DNA of 64,000 bases from Chitinophagaceae bacterium UBA4411 (GCA_002400415.1 DGQP01000001.1:203474-267473), one strand, 5' to 3'; numbered from the stretch's first letter, positions 1 through 9,455 are shown. Program-made: numbers and translations. Notes: generated by a model not told the origin, from the sequence alone.

Positions 1-2
1 TT

Positions 3-1160
3 ATTTCTGCCATGGGCAAAACGACCAACGCCCTGGAAAAAGTAACGGAGGCTTTTTATGCCGGCAAAAAAGAAGAGGCCCTGCAATTATTTGAACAGGT
101 AAAACAACAGCATCTCAGCACAGCTAAGTACCTTCTCGTTACACATTACCTGGCTTGTGAAGCCCGGCTCCGTGATTTTTTTACGGAAGTGGAATGGCTG
201 CTGCACGACAAACCGGTTCGTGATTATGATTACTATTACGACCAGGTGGTATGCGCCGGCGAGTTATTATCAACCGCTATTGTCAGTGCTTATCTCAACG
301 AAGCCGGAATCAGTAATCAATGGATAGATGTCAGGGATATTTTCAGAACAGATGATGATTTCCGAGATGCCAATATTGACTGGGCTTTTACACAAACAGC
401 TGTCAGCAATGTGGTGGTTCCTGCTTTGCAACAGCACCGTGTTGTACTGACACAAGGGTTTATTGGCGCTACCGATGAAAATGAAAGTACCACCCTGGGC
501 AGGGAAGGAAGCGATTATACAGCTGCTGTCTTTGCCAATATGCTGGATGCAGAAAGCCAGACTATCTGGAAAGATGTGGAGAGTGTAATGAATGCAGACC
601 CCAAAAAATTCCCGGAAGCACAACCTATCCCTGAGCTAAATTATAACGAAGTGATTGAGATGGCCTACTACGGCGCACAGGTCATTCATCCGAAAACCAT
701 TAAGCCTTTACAAAACAAAGGCATTCCCCTTTATGTAAAATGCTTTTTAGACCCCTCCCTTCCCGGAACAGTTATTCATAACAAACCCATTCATAACCTG
801 CCTCCCGTAATCGTACTAAAAGAAAAACAGGTGATGCTGAAACTCATATCCAAAGATTTTTCATTTGTGGGCGAACATCATGTAGGGCAACTGTACAACC
901 AGTTTGAAAAACTGCACCTGAAACCGAACCTTACACAAAATGGTGCTATCAGTTTTGTGTGTGTTCTGGACGACTGGGCGGAGAAAGTGGAGAAATTGGC
1001 TTTTGAAGCGTCAGCGATATTCGATGTGGAAGTAATGAAAGGATTATCCTTATTGACCGTCCGTCATTATACAAAAGAGGTGTTTGAAAAACTGACGGAA
1101 GGCAAAACGATTTTGTTAAGGCAACAAACGCCGGAAACAATACAATTGCTGCTGCGATAA
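3..1160 (+). CDS. Aspartate kinase, 5'-truncated by window edge
   Basis: Aspartate kinase phosphorylates L-aspartate, the first step towards lysine, threonine and methionine. The open frame runs in from the left edge: codons before the first ATG (position 12) read I-S-A and continue into MGKTTNALEKV, the family's internal SAMGKTTN motif. The true start and the KFGGTS nucleotide-binding motif therefore lie upstream of the window. Further family marks are GREGSDYTAAVFANMLDA near codon 160 and YYGAQVIHPKTIKPL near codon 220. A divergent ACT-like regulatory segment makes up the last 120 residues (VMLKLISKDFSFVGEHH). It resembles the short monofunctional kinases of Bacteroidota. It converges on the L,D-transpeptidase gene, with only 2 nt between the two stop codons. 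Family certain; feedback specificity cannot be read. Confidence 0.9.
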   Translation: MSAMGKTTNALEKVTEAFYAGKKEEALQLFEQVKQQHLSTAKYLLVTHYLACEARLRDFFTEVEWLLHDKPVRDYDYYYDQVVCAGELLSTAIVSAYLNEAGISNQWIDVRDIFRTDDDFRDANIDWAFTQTAVSNVVVPALQQHRVVLTQGFIGATDENESTTLGREGSDYTAAVFANMLDAESQTIWKDVESVMNADPKKFPEAQPIPELNYNEVIEMAYYGAQVIHPKTIKPLQNKGIPLYVKCFLDPSLPGTVIHNKPIHNLPPVIVLKEKQVMLKLISKDFSFVGEHHVGQLYNQFEKLHLKPNLTQNGAISFVCVLDDWAEKVEKLAFEASAIFDVEVMKGLSLLTVRHYTKEVFEKLTEGKTILLRQQTPETIQLLLR

Positions 1161-1162
1161 AA

Positions 1163-2353
1163 TTATTTCTCTTCTACCGTAACGGTCTGGATCATTTTCT
1201 TGGCAACAGGTTTATCATTGAGCAGGGCGGGTTGCCAGGTGCCCATATCTTCCAGGCGCTTAATCAGTTCATCGGCAAAATCTTCATCACTGATCCCTTT
1301 GAGTACTTTGATATTTACCGGAACACCGTCTTTATCCACCACGAATTCGACCTGGACAAAAGCCTTACGGATGCCGGTGGGCAAATAAGCCACCATATCC
1401 TTACCCAACTGGTCCAGGTACCTGGCGAAGGCTTCTCCACCGCCGGGATATTGCGGCCATTGATGAACGGAAGAAGGCAGGTTACTTACCGTTCTCACAC
1501 GATGTTCCATCACCGCCTTTTTGATCTTCTCTTCCTTTGCATCCGGTGCCGTTCTTTTGGGTACAGCCCCGTTAACAAGATATTCCCCTTTTTCATTTAC
1601 CATGATCACCGGCAACTGGTGGAATTTATCGAAGTAATCAAAAGCCTGTTCGAGACGGTCTGTAAATTTTTTAAGCGAAGGATCATCTTTAGTCAGGCTG
1701 GCAAGGTAGTTCACACTTTTAGAAACATTATAGCGGATCGGGAAAATATGTACCGGGATAAAATCCTGCCCTTTGTCCTTTGCATGGGCGGCCAGTATAT
1801 ACAACTCATCAATCTGCTGATCTGTGATAGGAATACAACCTACGGTTACACAACTGCCATGAATATAAATAGCGCTGCCGGGACGCAGGGAATCACTTAA
1901 TATTTTATCAGAAGCATTCGGGTAATTCAAACCCAGTGAAAGATAATAGGAACTGTTGGGGTTGAATTCGTTGATATAATAAAAGCCCTCCGGCACCTGG
2001 TAATCACCTTCTAATCTTTTCGGCCCTAATGTACCCGCCAAAGCACAGACCTTATACGTTTTAAACAACTGGAATTTATCCTTCATATCATTCTTTACCC
2101 AAACTTCAAGCTGGCTGTCGTATTTGAAAGAACGGATATAGATATACCTGGCGGGCCATTCCAATTTCTTCGCTTCAAATTGCTTCTTCAGCGTATCTTC
2201 TTTTCTTTTCAGCGCTTCACCCGGCCTTGTAAAAGCTTTCTGGTAATCAATAAAGGATTCGTAAGAATTACCACCTCTTGAAGATGGCTGTGCCCGGGCA
2301 GAATATAAACATGCAGAGAACAGTATAGACAGATACAGGCTTTTCATGCGCAT
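1163..2353 (-). CDS. L,D-transpeptidase (YkuD) with C-terminal TonB-like domain
   Basis: 396 residues beginning with a Sec signal peptide (hydrophobic segment followed by SARAQ). The middle carries the L,D-transpeptidase signature with catalytic His165 and Cys173 in HGSCVTVGCIPI, in the murein L,D-transpeptidase subclass (ErfK/YafK-like). Such enzymes form 3-3 peptidoglycan crosslinks or attach proteins to peptidoglycan in the periplasm. The last ~85 residues (FVQVEFVVDKDGVPVNIKVL to the end) look like a TonB C-terminal domain, which Bacteroidota use widely as a periplasmic interaction module. This combination is unusual. ATG at 2353 or 2347 could both start it. The gene lies downstream of hppD on the same strand but behind a possible hairpin at 2452-2496, so it may be transcribed separately. 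Catalytic domain firm, TonB-like tail likely. Confidence 0.85.
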   Translation of the reverse strand: MRMKSLYLSILFSACLYSARAQPSSRGGNSYESFIDYQKAFTRPGEALKRKEDTLKKQFEAKKLEWPARYIYIRSFKYDSQLEVWVKNDMKDKFQLFKTYKVCALAGTLGPKRLEGDYQVPEGFYYINEFNPNSSYYLSLGLNYPNASDKILSDSLRPGSAIYIHGSCVTVGCIPITDQQIDELYILAAHAKDKGQDFIPVHIFPIRYNVSKSVNYLASLTKDDPSLKKFTDRLEQAFDYFDKFHQLPVIMVNEKGEYLVNGAVPKRTAPDAKEEKIKKAVMEHRVRTVSNLPSSVHQWPQYPGGGEAFARYLDQLGKDMVAYLPTGIRKAFVQVEFVVDKDGVPVNIKVLKGISDEDFADELIKRLEDMGTWQPALLNDKPVAKKMIQTVTVEEK

Positions 2354-2451
2354 TAACTAACGTTTACCTTAACGATACCGGAACGGATTTATTTCCGGAA
2401 AATTGGTAATGTTATGTAAAGATAACCTGAAATTCAGTCCCCCGTGCAAAT

Positions 2452-2496
2452 TAAGAAGCACAAACGAACAACCACCGCCTTCATTCGTGCTTCTTA
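2452..2496 (-). terminator. Candidate terminator hairpin after hppD
   Basis: A perfect 10-bp stem (TAAGAAGCAC at 2452-2461, GTGCTTCTTA at 2487-2496) lies just past the hppD stop in the direction of transcription. The T-tract after it is weak, so it could instead stabilise the mRNA 3' end. Confidence 0.4.
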
Positions 2497-2507
2497 CCCG
2501 TAATTTC

Positions 2508-3641
2508 TCATAAATTACCCCTGGCATCCTGCTCTCTTTCGATGGCTTCAAACAGGGCTTTGAAATTTCCTTTGCCAAAACTTTTGGCGCCCTTTCGTTG
2601 TATGATCTCGAAGAAAAGTGTCGGCCTGTCCTCCACCGGTTTGGAAAATAACTGTAAAAGGTAGCCTTCATTATCACGGTCCACCAGGATACCCAGTTCT
2701 CTCAACGGAGCCAGGTCTTCATCAATATGCCCCACGCGGTCGAACAGATCGTCATAATAAGTAGTGGGTACTTTCAGGAATTCAACCCCGCGGCTCATCA
2801 GGTCTTTTACTGTTTTCACAATATCATTAGTTGCCAGCGCCACATGCTGCACCCCTTCCCCATTATAGAATTCCAGGTATTCTTCCACCTGCGATTTTTT
2901 CTTTCCTTCTGCCGGTTCATTGATCGGGAATTTTACAAAGCCGTTACCGCTGCTCATCACTTTGCTCATCAGCGCCGAGTATTCAGTGGAGATATCTTCA
3001 TCATCGAATGTGAGGATATTTTTGAATCCCATCACATCCTCATAGAATTTCACCCAGGGGTTCATCTGGTTCCAGCCCACATTGCCCACACAATGATCCA
3101 CGTATAACAAACCGGTATCAGCGGTTTGAAAATGCGGGTTATTCCAGGGCCGGTAGCCGGGCATAAAAGCGCCCTGGTAATTCTTTCTCTCAATAAATAA
3201 ATGTACGGTATCGCCATAGGTATGAATACCACTCATAACCACCTCGCCGTATTCATCTTTCAACCGCTGTGGTTCCATATAGCTTTTTGCACCCCGTCGG
3301 GTGGTTTCTTCCCATGCTTTCGTGGCATCAGGCACCCGGAGTGAAAGTGATTTTACGCCATCCCCGTGTTTATGGATATGATCGGCAATGGGACTATTGC
3401 TTCTCAGTGGCGTAGTCAATACAAAAGTCAGTTTGTGCTGGCGCACGGCATAGCTGGCCCTGTCTTTCCATCCTGTTTCCGGCCCGGCATACGCTAATGC
3501 CTGGAAACCAAAAGCACTCATATAATAATGGGCAGCCTGTTTGGCATTGCCTACATAAAATTCCACATAATCGGTTCCTTCCAGCGGAAGAAAATCAGTT
3601 GTTGTTATTGCAGCGGGGTTTGTACTTGTTGTTACTGACAT
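2508..3641 (-). CDS. hppD: 4-hydroxyphenylpyruvate dioxygenase
   Basis: Converts 4-hydroxyphenylpyruvate to homogentisate in tyrosine catabolism; a cytoplasmic Fe(II) enzyme of the vicinal oxygen chelate fold. Two VOC halves are visible. Candidate iron ligands are the His in YVDHCVGNV, the His in GVQHVALATNDI and the Glu in TLFFEIIQRKG, followed by the usual C-terminal helix (FGKGNFKALFEAIE). The start at 3641 (MSVTTSTN) gives 377 residues, the family length. The frame stays open to an ATG at 3710, but those 23 extra residues look unlike the family. No other tyrosine-degradation gene (hmgA, fahA) is in the window. A 29-codon ORF lies just upstream. Function is secure. Confidence 0.95.
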   Translation of the reverse strand: MSVTTSTNPAAITTTDFLPLEGTDYVEFYVGNAKQAAHYYMSAFGFQALAYAGPETGWKDRASYAVRQHKLTFVLTTPLRSNSPIADHIHKHGDGVKSLSLRVPDATKAWEETTRRGAKSYMEPQRLKDEYGEVVMSGIHTYGDTVHLFIERKNYQGAFMPGYRPWNNPHFQTADTGLLYVDHCVGNVGWNQMNPWVKFYEDVMGFKNILTFDDEDISTEYSALMSKVMSSGNGFVKFPINEPAEGKKKSQVEEYLEFYNGEGVQHVALATNDIVKTVKDLMSRGVEFLKVPTTYYDDLFDRVGHIDEDLAPLRELGILVDRDNEGYLLQLFSKPVEDRPTLFFEIIQRKGAKSFGKGNFKALFEAIEREQDARGNL

Positions 3642-3712
3642 GATCCTGAAATTTAGTTGGTGAGTATAAAATTCCGAAAACTGCTGCCGGTTATCCGCAG
3701 CATTGTTCATGA

Positions 3713-3802
3713 TCAGTTGCTGTCCATGGCCAGTGTCACCATCAGCAGGCTGAAATCGCTGCGAAGGTCATTGAATAATTTGTGGGCATAATCAGGACGC
3801 AT
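3713..3802 (-). CDS. Short ORF (29 codons) upstream of hppD
   Basis: ATG at 3802 to TGA at 3713 encodes MRPDYAHKLFNDLRSDFSLL followed by nine more residues. It ends 2 nt before the ATG at 3710 that is in frame with hppD. It could be a leader peptide coupled to hppD, a remnant of a lost gene, or chance. I recognise no homologue. Confidence 0.25.
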   Translation of the reverse strand: MRPDYAHKLFNDLRSDFSLLMVTLAMDSN

Positions 3803-3854
3803 GGGGCAAATTTAGAGACATTCACAGCAAACTGCAAACTACTTCCTATAAACT

Positions 3855-3863
3855 TATCTTTGC
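3855..3863 (+). promoter_or_regulatory. Candidate Bacteroidota -7 element before purK
   Basis: TATCTTTGC matches the Bacteroidota -7 consensus TAnnTTTGC. No clear -33 TTG is present at the right distance. Transcription would begin near 3868-3870, downstream of the first in-frame ATG (3867), which argues for translation starting at 3882. Confidence 0.35.
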
Positions 3864-3881
3864 TTCATGACTAATTCGACG

Positions 3882-5003
3882 ATGTCTAAAATCGGAATAC
3901 TCGGCGGTGGCCAGTTAGGCAGGATGTTACTACAGGCGGCAGCCAATTACCCGGTGGAAACATTTGTACTGGAAAATGACAGTGAATGCCCCGCTGCCCA
4001 TCTTTGTCATCATTTCACCAAAGGGGATATCCGCAACTTTGATGATGTGTATGCATTTGGCAAAAAAGTGCAGGCCCTGACCATTGAGATCGAGAACGTG
4101 AATATTGAAGCCCTGGAAAAATTAGAACAGGAGGGTATCAAAGTATTTCCAAAACCGGCGGTATTAAGAACGATCAAGAATAAGATACTGCAGAAAGAAT
4201 ATTACAACAATCATAGTATACCCACGGCCGAATACCGCATTACCCGTGACCGGGAAGATCTGAAGGAAGCCGAACATTTCCTGCCAGCTGTTCATAAAAT
4301 TGGCGAGGGCGGGTATGACGGAAAGGGGGTGCAGTTATTGCGTAATGCCTACGATCTTGAAAAGGGTTTTGATGCCCCTTCTGTATTGGAAAAAATGGTA
4401 CCCATCCACAAAGAGATCGCACAAATGGTGGCCGTAAATGAAGCCGGCGAAACAGCGCTCTACCCTCCTGTGGAAATGTTGTTTGATCCTGATCTGAATT
4501 TATTGGATTACCAGCTTTGCCCCGCCGAGATGGACACGAAAACACTCTGGAAAGTGGAAGCCATCGCTTTAGCGGTGGTGCGGAATTTTAAATCTCCCGG
4601 CATCTTTGCCGTTGAAATGTTCATTGATAAAAAAGGTGATGTACTCGTGAATGAAACGGCACCGCGGGTGCATAACAGCGGCCATCATACCATTGAAGCC
4701 CATTACAGTTCACAGTTTGATATGCTCTGGCGGGTGATGCTGGGGTACCCCTTGGGAAACACTGATGCCATCATGCCTTCCATTATGGTGAATATTATCG
4801 GGGAAGAAGGTTATACCGGTACTGTCCGGTATGAAGGGCTTGAAGAAGTGCTGAAAATCGAAAATGCTTTTGTGCACCTGTATGGGAAAAAGCAAACAAA
4901 ACCGGGCCGCAAGATGGGGCATGTGACCATCCTCAGCAACGAAAAGCAGGACCTCCTCCACCAGTCCAGCAAGATTAAAAGGACATTAAAACCAATCGCT
5001 TAA
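3882..5003 (+). CDS. purK: 5-(carboxyamino)imidazole ribonucleotide synthase
   Basis: PurK makes N5-carboxyaminoimidazole ribonucleotide from AIR, bicarbonate and ATP in purine synthesis; its product is the substrate of PurE, encoded here at 11237. The protein opens with the family's dinucleotide-like motif KIGILGGGQLGRML and has the ATP-grasp core: KIGEGGYDGKG as the glycine-rich loop and EMFIDKKGDVLVNETAPRVHNSGH as the metal and substrate segment. About 373 residues, normal for PurK. The ATG at 3882 is preferred because family members start one or two residues before KIGILGGG and because of the -7 element at 3855; the ATG at 3867 would add five residues. purK and purE are separated by the efflux operon. 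Confidence 0.95.
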   Translation: MSKIGILGGGQLGRMLLQAAANYPVETFVLENDSECPAAHLCHHFTKGDIRNFDDVYAFGKKVQALTIEIENVNIEALEKLEQEGIKVFPKPAVLRTIKNKILQKEYYNNHSIPTAEYRITRDREDLKEAEHFLPAVHKIGEGGYDGKGVQLLRNAYDLEKGFDAPSVLEKMVPIHKEIAQMVAVNEAGETALYPPVEMLFDPDLNLLDYQLCPAEMDTKTLWKVEAIALAVVRNFKSPGIFAVEMFIDKKGDVLVNETAPRVHNSGHHTIEAHYSSQFDMLWRVMLGYPLGNTDAIMPSIMVNIIGEEGYTGTVRYEGLEEVLKIENAFVHLYGKKQTKPGRKMGHVTILSNEKQDLLHQSSKIKRTLKPIA

Positions 5004-5147
5004 GCCCAACCATCCTCCGGCTAAGCCGTTTATAATTGTGCTGCGGGCCAGAGCAGGAAGTACTTTGTTTTGGCGTCCAACAGCAGGTGATTATCCTTTA
5101 CCTTTACGCCCCGATATATTTAAATAATTGCACATCCGAAACATAAC

Positions 5148-6200
5148 ATGAGATCAATACTACTGGCATTAACCGTTTTGCTCCTGGCAGCATGCGGTGG
5201 TAACGGCAAAAAGAAAACAGACAGCCCCGCAGGTCCGCCCAAACAAATGGCAATGAAAGTGGACGGTTATATTGTCAACCCGCAGTCTTTTGGTGAAAAT
5301 ATTGAAGTACCCGGTTCCATTGTGGCCAACGAAATGACAGAAGTGCACCCTGAAGTTTCCGGCCGTATTGTGCAGCTGAATGTGGGAGAAGGTAAATATG
5401 TAAGCCGCGGTACTTTGCTGGCCAAATTATATGATGGCGACCTGCAGGCCCAGCTCAAAAAAATACAGATACAATTAAGTATTGCTGAAAAAACGGAAGA
5501 ACGCCAGATGCAACTGCTGAAGATCCAGGGTATCAGCCAGCAGGATTATGACCTGAGTTTATTGCAGGTAAACAATTTGAAAGCAGATATTGATATTATC
5601 CGCACCAGCATTGGCAAAACAGAAATAAGAGCACCCTTCAGTGGCAAACTGGGTCTGAAGAATATCAGCCCTGGTGCTTATGTTACGCCAGCCTCTGTGA
5701 TTGCTGTGGTAAACCAGACCGATCAGCTGAAATTAGATTTCACCGTGCCGGAAAAATATACAGGGCAGATCAAGACCGGCCAGATCGTTTCTTTCAGTTA
5801 TGAAGGATCTGATAAAAGATATAATGCAAAAGTAATTGCCACCGAATCGAGTGTGGCAGAAAACACCCGCAGCCTGATGGTACGTTCTATCGTACAAAAT
5901 AAAGATGCAGGTTTACTACCCGGTGCCTTTGCGAAAGTGCAATTAAGTTTTGATCCCAACCCCAATGCGATACTGATACCCACCCAGGCCGTGATACCAC
6001 AGGCAAGAGGGAAAAAAGTGATCCTGTATAATGGAGGTGTGGCCAAATTTGTGGATGTAACAACGGGTTCAAGGGATTCATCAAGAGTGCAGGTGCTGAG
6101 CGGTGTAAAAGCAGGTGATACGGTGGTGGTAACAGGTTTACTAAGTGTAAGACCTGATGCAAAAATTGGTATTGGCAGGATCGTGAATACACAAAAATAA
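5148..6200 (+). CDS. RND efflux periplasmic adaptor (membrane fusion) lipoprotein
   Basis: First gene of a three-gene tripartite efflux operon. The N-terminus is a lipoprotein signal with lipobox LLAAC (cysteine about residue 16), so the adaptor is probably lipid-anchored. The order is that of the family: a barrel-sandwich lipoyl half (VHPEVSGRIVQLNVGEGKYV), a coiled-coil hairpin (residues about 100-150), the second lipoyl half (TEIRAPFSGKLGLKNISPG), a beta-barrel and a membrane-proximal domain. 350 residues. It would join the inner-membrane pump (6331) to the outer-membrane channel (9456). The 130-nt gap to the pump gene holds a word-repeat (6201-6224) and a small hairpin. The substrate cannot be told from sequence. 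Confidence 0.92.
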   Translation: MRSILLALTVLLLAACGGNGKKKTDSPAGPPKQMAMKVDGYIVNPQSFGENIEVPGSIVANEMTEVHPEVSGRIVQLNVGEGKYVSRGTLLAKLYDGDLQAQLKKIQIQLSIAEKTEERQMQLLKIQGISQQDYDLSLLQVNNLKADIDIIRTSIGKTEIRAPFSGKLGLKNISPGAYVTPASVIAVVNQTDQLKLDFTVPEKYTGQIKTGQIVSFSYEGSDKRYNAKVIATESSVAENTRSLMVRSIVQNKDAGLLPGAFAKVQLSFDPNPNAILIPTQAVIPQARGKKVILYNGGVAKFVDVTTGSRDSSRVQVLSGVKAGDTVVVTGLLSVRPDAKIGIGRIVNTQK

Positions 6201-6224
6201 GTTTGTGGTTTGTAGTTTGATGTT
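6201..6224. repeat. Solo word-repeat (GTTTGTGG-type) between adaptor and pump genes
   Basis: Repeated words of the form GTTTGTGG/TTTGTAGTTTG begin immediately after the adaptor stop codon. The same words make up the inverted arms of the four-helix-bundle cassette at 10781-11275. No partner arm is seen before the pump start at 6331, so this may be a scar. A short GCCCG/CGGGC hairpin follows at 6293-6314. Confidence 0.5.
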
Positions 6225-6330
6225 ATAGAGCAGAATCCCGTCATTAGAATTTGAAAAAGCTGAACAGTATTACCGGAAGTACAAAAGGCGATGCCCGTAG
6301 CACAGTTGCCGGGCTATAAAAATATTAAGC

Positions 6331-9300
6331 ATGAACATTTCTGAATTAAGTTTACGGAGACCGGTGCTGGCCATTGTGCTAAACATCATTATCGTGTTGT
6401 TTGGTGTTATTGGTTTTAAATTTTTAGGTGTCCGTGATTATCCGGCGATTGATCCGCCGAATATCAGTGTGCGGACTTCTTATCCCGGCGCCAATGCAGA
6501 TATTATAGAAACGCAGATCACCGAACCATTAGAAAAAGCGGTGAATGGTATTGCGGGTATTAAAAATATTACGTCCAGCAGCAGTAATGGTTCCAGCAAT
6601 ATCAACGTAGAGTTTGACCTGAGTATTGACCTGGAAGCAGCTGCAAATGATGTAAGGGATAAAGTATCGCAGGCCCTTCGTTCCCTGCCTTCTGACCTGG
6701 ATGCTCCACCGGTGGTATCAAAAGCGGATGCAAGCTCCGACCCCATCTTATCAATGACGGTGCAAAGCAATACAAGAAACCAGCTGGAGATGAGTGAGTA
6801 TGCGAATAATGTACTGGTGGAAAGATTGCAGACTATACCGGGTGTGAGTGGCATACAGATCTGGGGCGAAAAAAGGTACGCCATGCGGATATGGATCGAC
6901 CCGGCCAAACTGGTGGCTTTTAATATCACCGCCAATGATGTGCAGGCGGCTTTGCTCCGGGAAAACGTGGAATTGCCTTCGGGAAAAATCTCCGGCAACG
7001 CAACCGAATTAACCGTAAGAACATTCGGCCGGTTGAATACAGAAGAGGAATTCAATAATATCATCATTAAAAATGCGGATGGGGCCGATGTGCGGGTAAA
7101 AGATATTGGTGAAGCGGTATTGGGACCGGAAAATGAAGAAACGGTGTTGAAAGGAAGCGGTATCCCGATGATCGCCTTAGCGATTATTCCACAGCCAGGC
7201 TCCAACTATGTTTCCATCTCGGATGAATTTTACAAACGCCTGGAGCAAATCAAAAAAGATGTACCGGAAGATGTGAAGATTGATATTGCCCTCGACCAGA
7301 CCAAGTTCATCAAGAAATCTATTTTAGAAGTGGAAGAGACATTAATGATTGCCTTCCTGCTGGTGGTGATGATCATTTATTTATTCTTCCGCGACTGGAT
7401 CATTGCCATCCGTCCGCTGATCGATATCCCGGTTTCACTGATCGGTGCTTTCTTTATCATGTACCTGATGGGTTTTACCATCAATGTACTTTCCCTGCTG
7501 GCCATCGTATTAGCAACAGGCCTGGTGGTGGATGACGGTATCGTGGTTACCGAGAACATCTATAAAAAGATGGAGAAGGGAATGAATAAATGGCAGGCGG
7601 CAGTGGAAGGTTCCAAAGAAATTTATTTCGCTGTTATTGCCACATCAATAACCCTCGCAGTTGTATTTCTCCCCATCATCTTCTTACAGGGATTTGTCGG
7701 ACGCTTATTCCGTGAATTTGGTATTGTGGTAGCGGGTGCCGTGCTGATCTCTGCCTTTGTATCATTGACACTAACACCTGTACTGAATGTAAAACTGACC
7801 CGGAAAAAACATAAGCACTCCTGGTTTTATATAAAAACAGAGCCGTTCTTCCGCTGGATGGAGAACAGTTACCAGGCGATATTAAAACGTTTTATGCATG
7901 TCCGCTGGGTAGCCCTCCTGCTTTTAGCGGTTTGCCTTGCCATTATTTTCTTAATAGGTGGTGGCCTGCAATCTGAATTAGCCCCTATGGAAGACCGCAG
8001 CCAGTTCCGTTTACAGCTATCAGCTCCTGAAGGAACTTCATTTGATGCGATGGATAAATACGTGGACCGGTTGACTAATTTCATGATGGACTCAGTGCCG
8101 GAAAGAGAAGTGGTGCTTAGTGTAACATCACCCGGCTTTACCGGATCAGGAAACGCCAACACGGGTTTTGTAAGGGTAACTTTAAAAGAACCTACTGAAA
8201 GAGAAAGATCACAAAAAGACATTGTGGGGATGGTAAACCGGAATTTACCCCGGTTTTCCGAAGGCCGTGCCTTTGCTATTGAAGAACAAACCATCTCGGT
8301 AAACCGCCGGGGTGGTCAGCCCGTTTCATTTGTGATCCAGAATAATAATTTTGATAAGCTGACTAAAATATTACCCCAGTTCCTGGAAGAAGCTAAACAA
8401 AGTAAAGTGTTGATGAATGCGGATGTGGACCTGAAATTCAATAAGCCGGAATTGAGGGTGGAGATTGACCGCCTGAAAGCCGCACAGCTTGGCGTAAGTG
8501 TGAACGATATTTCTCAAACATTACAATTAGCATATAGTAACCGCCGCCTGGGTTATTTTACAAAAGATGGCAAACAATACCAGGTGATGGGACAGGTGGC
8601 CCGTAATGACCGGGATGATCCCAATGACCTGAAAACCTTATTTGTCCGTAACAACCGGAACGAAATGATCAGCATGGATAACCTTGTTACGGTTAATGAA
8701 TCCAATACACCCCCAACGATCTATCACTTCAACCGGTATAAATCGGCTACAATTTCTGCCAGCCTGCAACCCGGGTTTACCATTGGGGATGGTATTAAAG
8801 AAATGGATAAGATCGCGGATAAATTATTAGACGAAACATTTGCCACTTCCCTTTCTGGTTCTTCCAGAGACTTTGCAGAAAGCTCCAGCAATACCAGCTT
8901 CGCCTTCTTACTGGCCTTAGCATTGATCTTCCTGATCCTGGCAGCCCAGTTTGAAAGTTTTATAGACCCTTTGATTATCATGTTTACCGTGCCATTGGCA
9001 ATTGCCGGTGCCGTATTATCGCTCTGGGCTTTTGGTCATACTTTGAACATATTCTCACAAATCGGGATGATTATGCTGATCGGGCTTGTAACGAAGAATG
9101 GTATCCTGATCGTGGAATTTGCTAACCAGAACCAGGAAAAAGGAATGAGTAAAAGAGAAGCCGTGATCTTTGCCGCCACCCAGCGCCTCCGCCCCATCCT
9201 GATGACCAGCCTGGCGATGGCCTTGGGCGCTTTACCATTGGCGCTCTCCCTGGGAGCTGCTGCCACCAGCCGTATCCCGCTGGGTATCGTGATTGTGGGT

Positions 9301-9444
9301 GGTATCTTGTTCTCGCTTGTGTTAACCCTGTTTGTGATCCCGGCTATGTACTCCTTTTTATCCAGGAAAAGAAAGAAAAGTGAAATAGATGCAATGCTCC
9401 ACCAGCAGGTGCCGGAGACCGTATCCGCAGAAACGCATACTTAA
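6331..9444 (+). CDS. RND multidrug efflux permease (HAE1 / AcrB-like)
   Basis: Inner-membrane proton-driven pump, 1037 residues, full length for the HAE1 family. Visible marks: the N-terminal helix after MNISELSLRRPVLA, then porter subdomains (SYPGANADIIETQITEPLEKAVNGI). The TM4 region GLVVDDGIVVTENIYKKME holds the adjacent aspartates of proton relay. The repeat-unit partner GLVTKNGILIVEFANQNQ lies in the C-terminal half. Hydrophobic helices flank the two large periplasmic loops. It is translated between its adaptor (5148) and channel (9456), forming a complete envelope-spanning complex. No regulator gene is adjacent. Drug specificity is unknown, but the aspartate pair and overall length argue against a heavy-metal (HME) pump. 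Confidence 0.96.
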   Translation: MNISELSLRRPVLAIVLNIIIVLFGVIGFKFLGVRDYPAIDPPNISVRTSYPGANADIIETQITEPLEKAVNGIAGIKNITSSSSNGSSNINVEFDLSIDLEAAANDVRDKVSQALRSLPSDLDAPPVVSKADASSDPILSMTVQSNTRNQLEMSEYANNVLVERLQTIPGVSGIQIWGEKRYAMRIWIDPAKLVAFNITANDVQAALLRENVELPSGKISGNATELTVRTFGRLNTEEEFNNIIIKNADGADVRVKDIGEAVLGPENEETVLKGSGIPMIALAIIPQPGSNYVSISDEFYKRLEQIKKDVPEDVKIDIALDQTKFIKKSILEVEETLMIAFLLVVMIIYLFFRDWIIAIRPLIDIPVSLIGAFFIMYLMGFTINVLSLLAIVLATGLVVDDGIVVTENIYKKMEKGMNKWQAAVEGSKEIYFAVIATSITLAVVFLPIIFLQGFVGRLFREFGIVVAGAVLISAFVSLTLTPVLNVKLTRKKHKHSWFYIKTEPFFRWMENSYQAILKRFMHVRWVALLLLAVCLAIIFLIGGGLQSELAPMEDRSQFRLQLSAPEGTSFDAMDKYVDRLTNFMMDSVPEREVVLSVTSPGFTGSGNANTGFVRVTLKEPTERERSQKDIVGMVNRNLPRFSEGRAFAIEEQTISVNRRGGQPVSFVIQNNNFDKLTKILPQFLEEAKQSKVLMNADVDLKFNKPELRVEIDRLKAAQLGVSVNDISQTLQLAYSNRRLGYFTKDGKQYQVMGQVARNDRDDPNDLKTLFVRNNRNEMISMDNLVTVNESNTPPTIYHFNRYKSATISASLQPGFTIGDGIKEMDKIADKLLDETFATSLSGSSRDFAESSSNTSFAFLLALALIFLILAAQFESFIDPLIIMFTVPLAIAGAVLSLWAFGHTLNIFSQIGMIMLIGLVTKNGILIVEFANQNQEKGMSKREAVIFAATQRLRPILMTSLAMALGALPLALSLGAAATSRIPLGIVIVGGILFSLVLTLFVIPAMYSFLSRKRKKSEIDAMLHQQVPETVSAETHT

Positions 9445-9455
9445 CTAATTACAGA

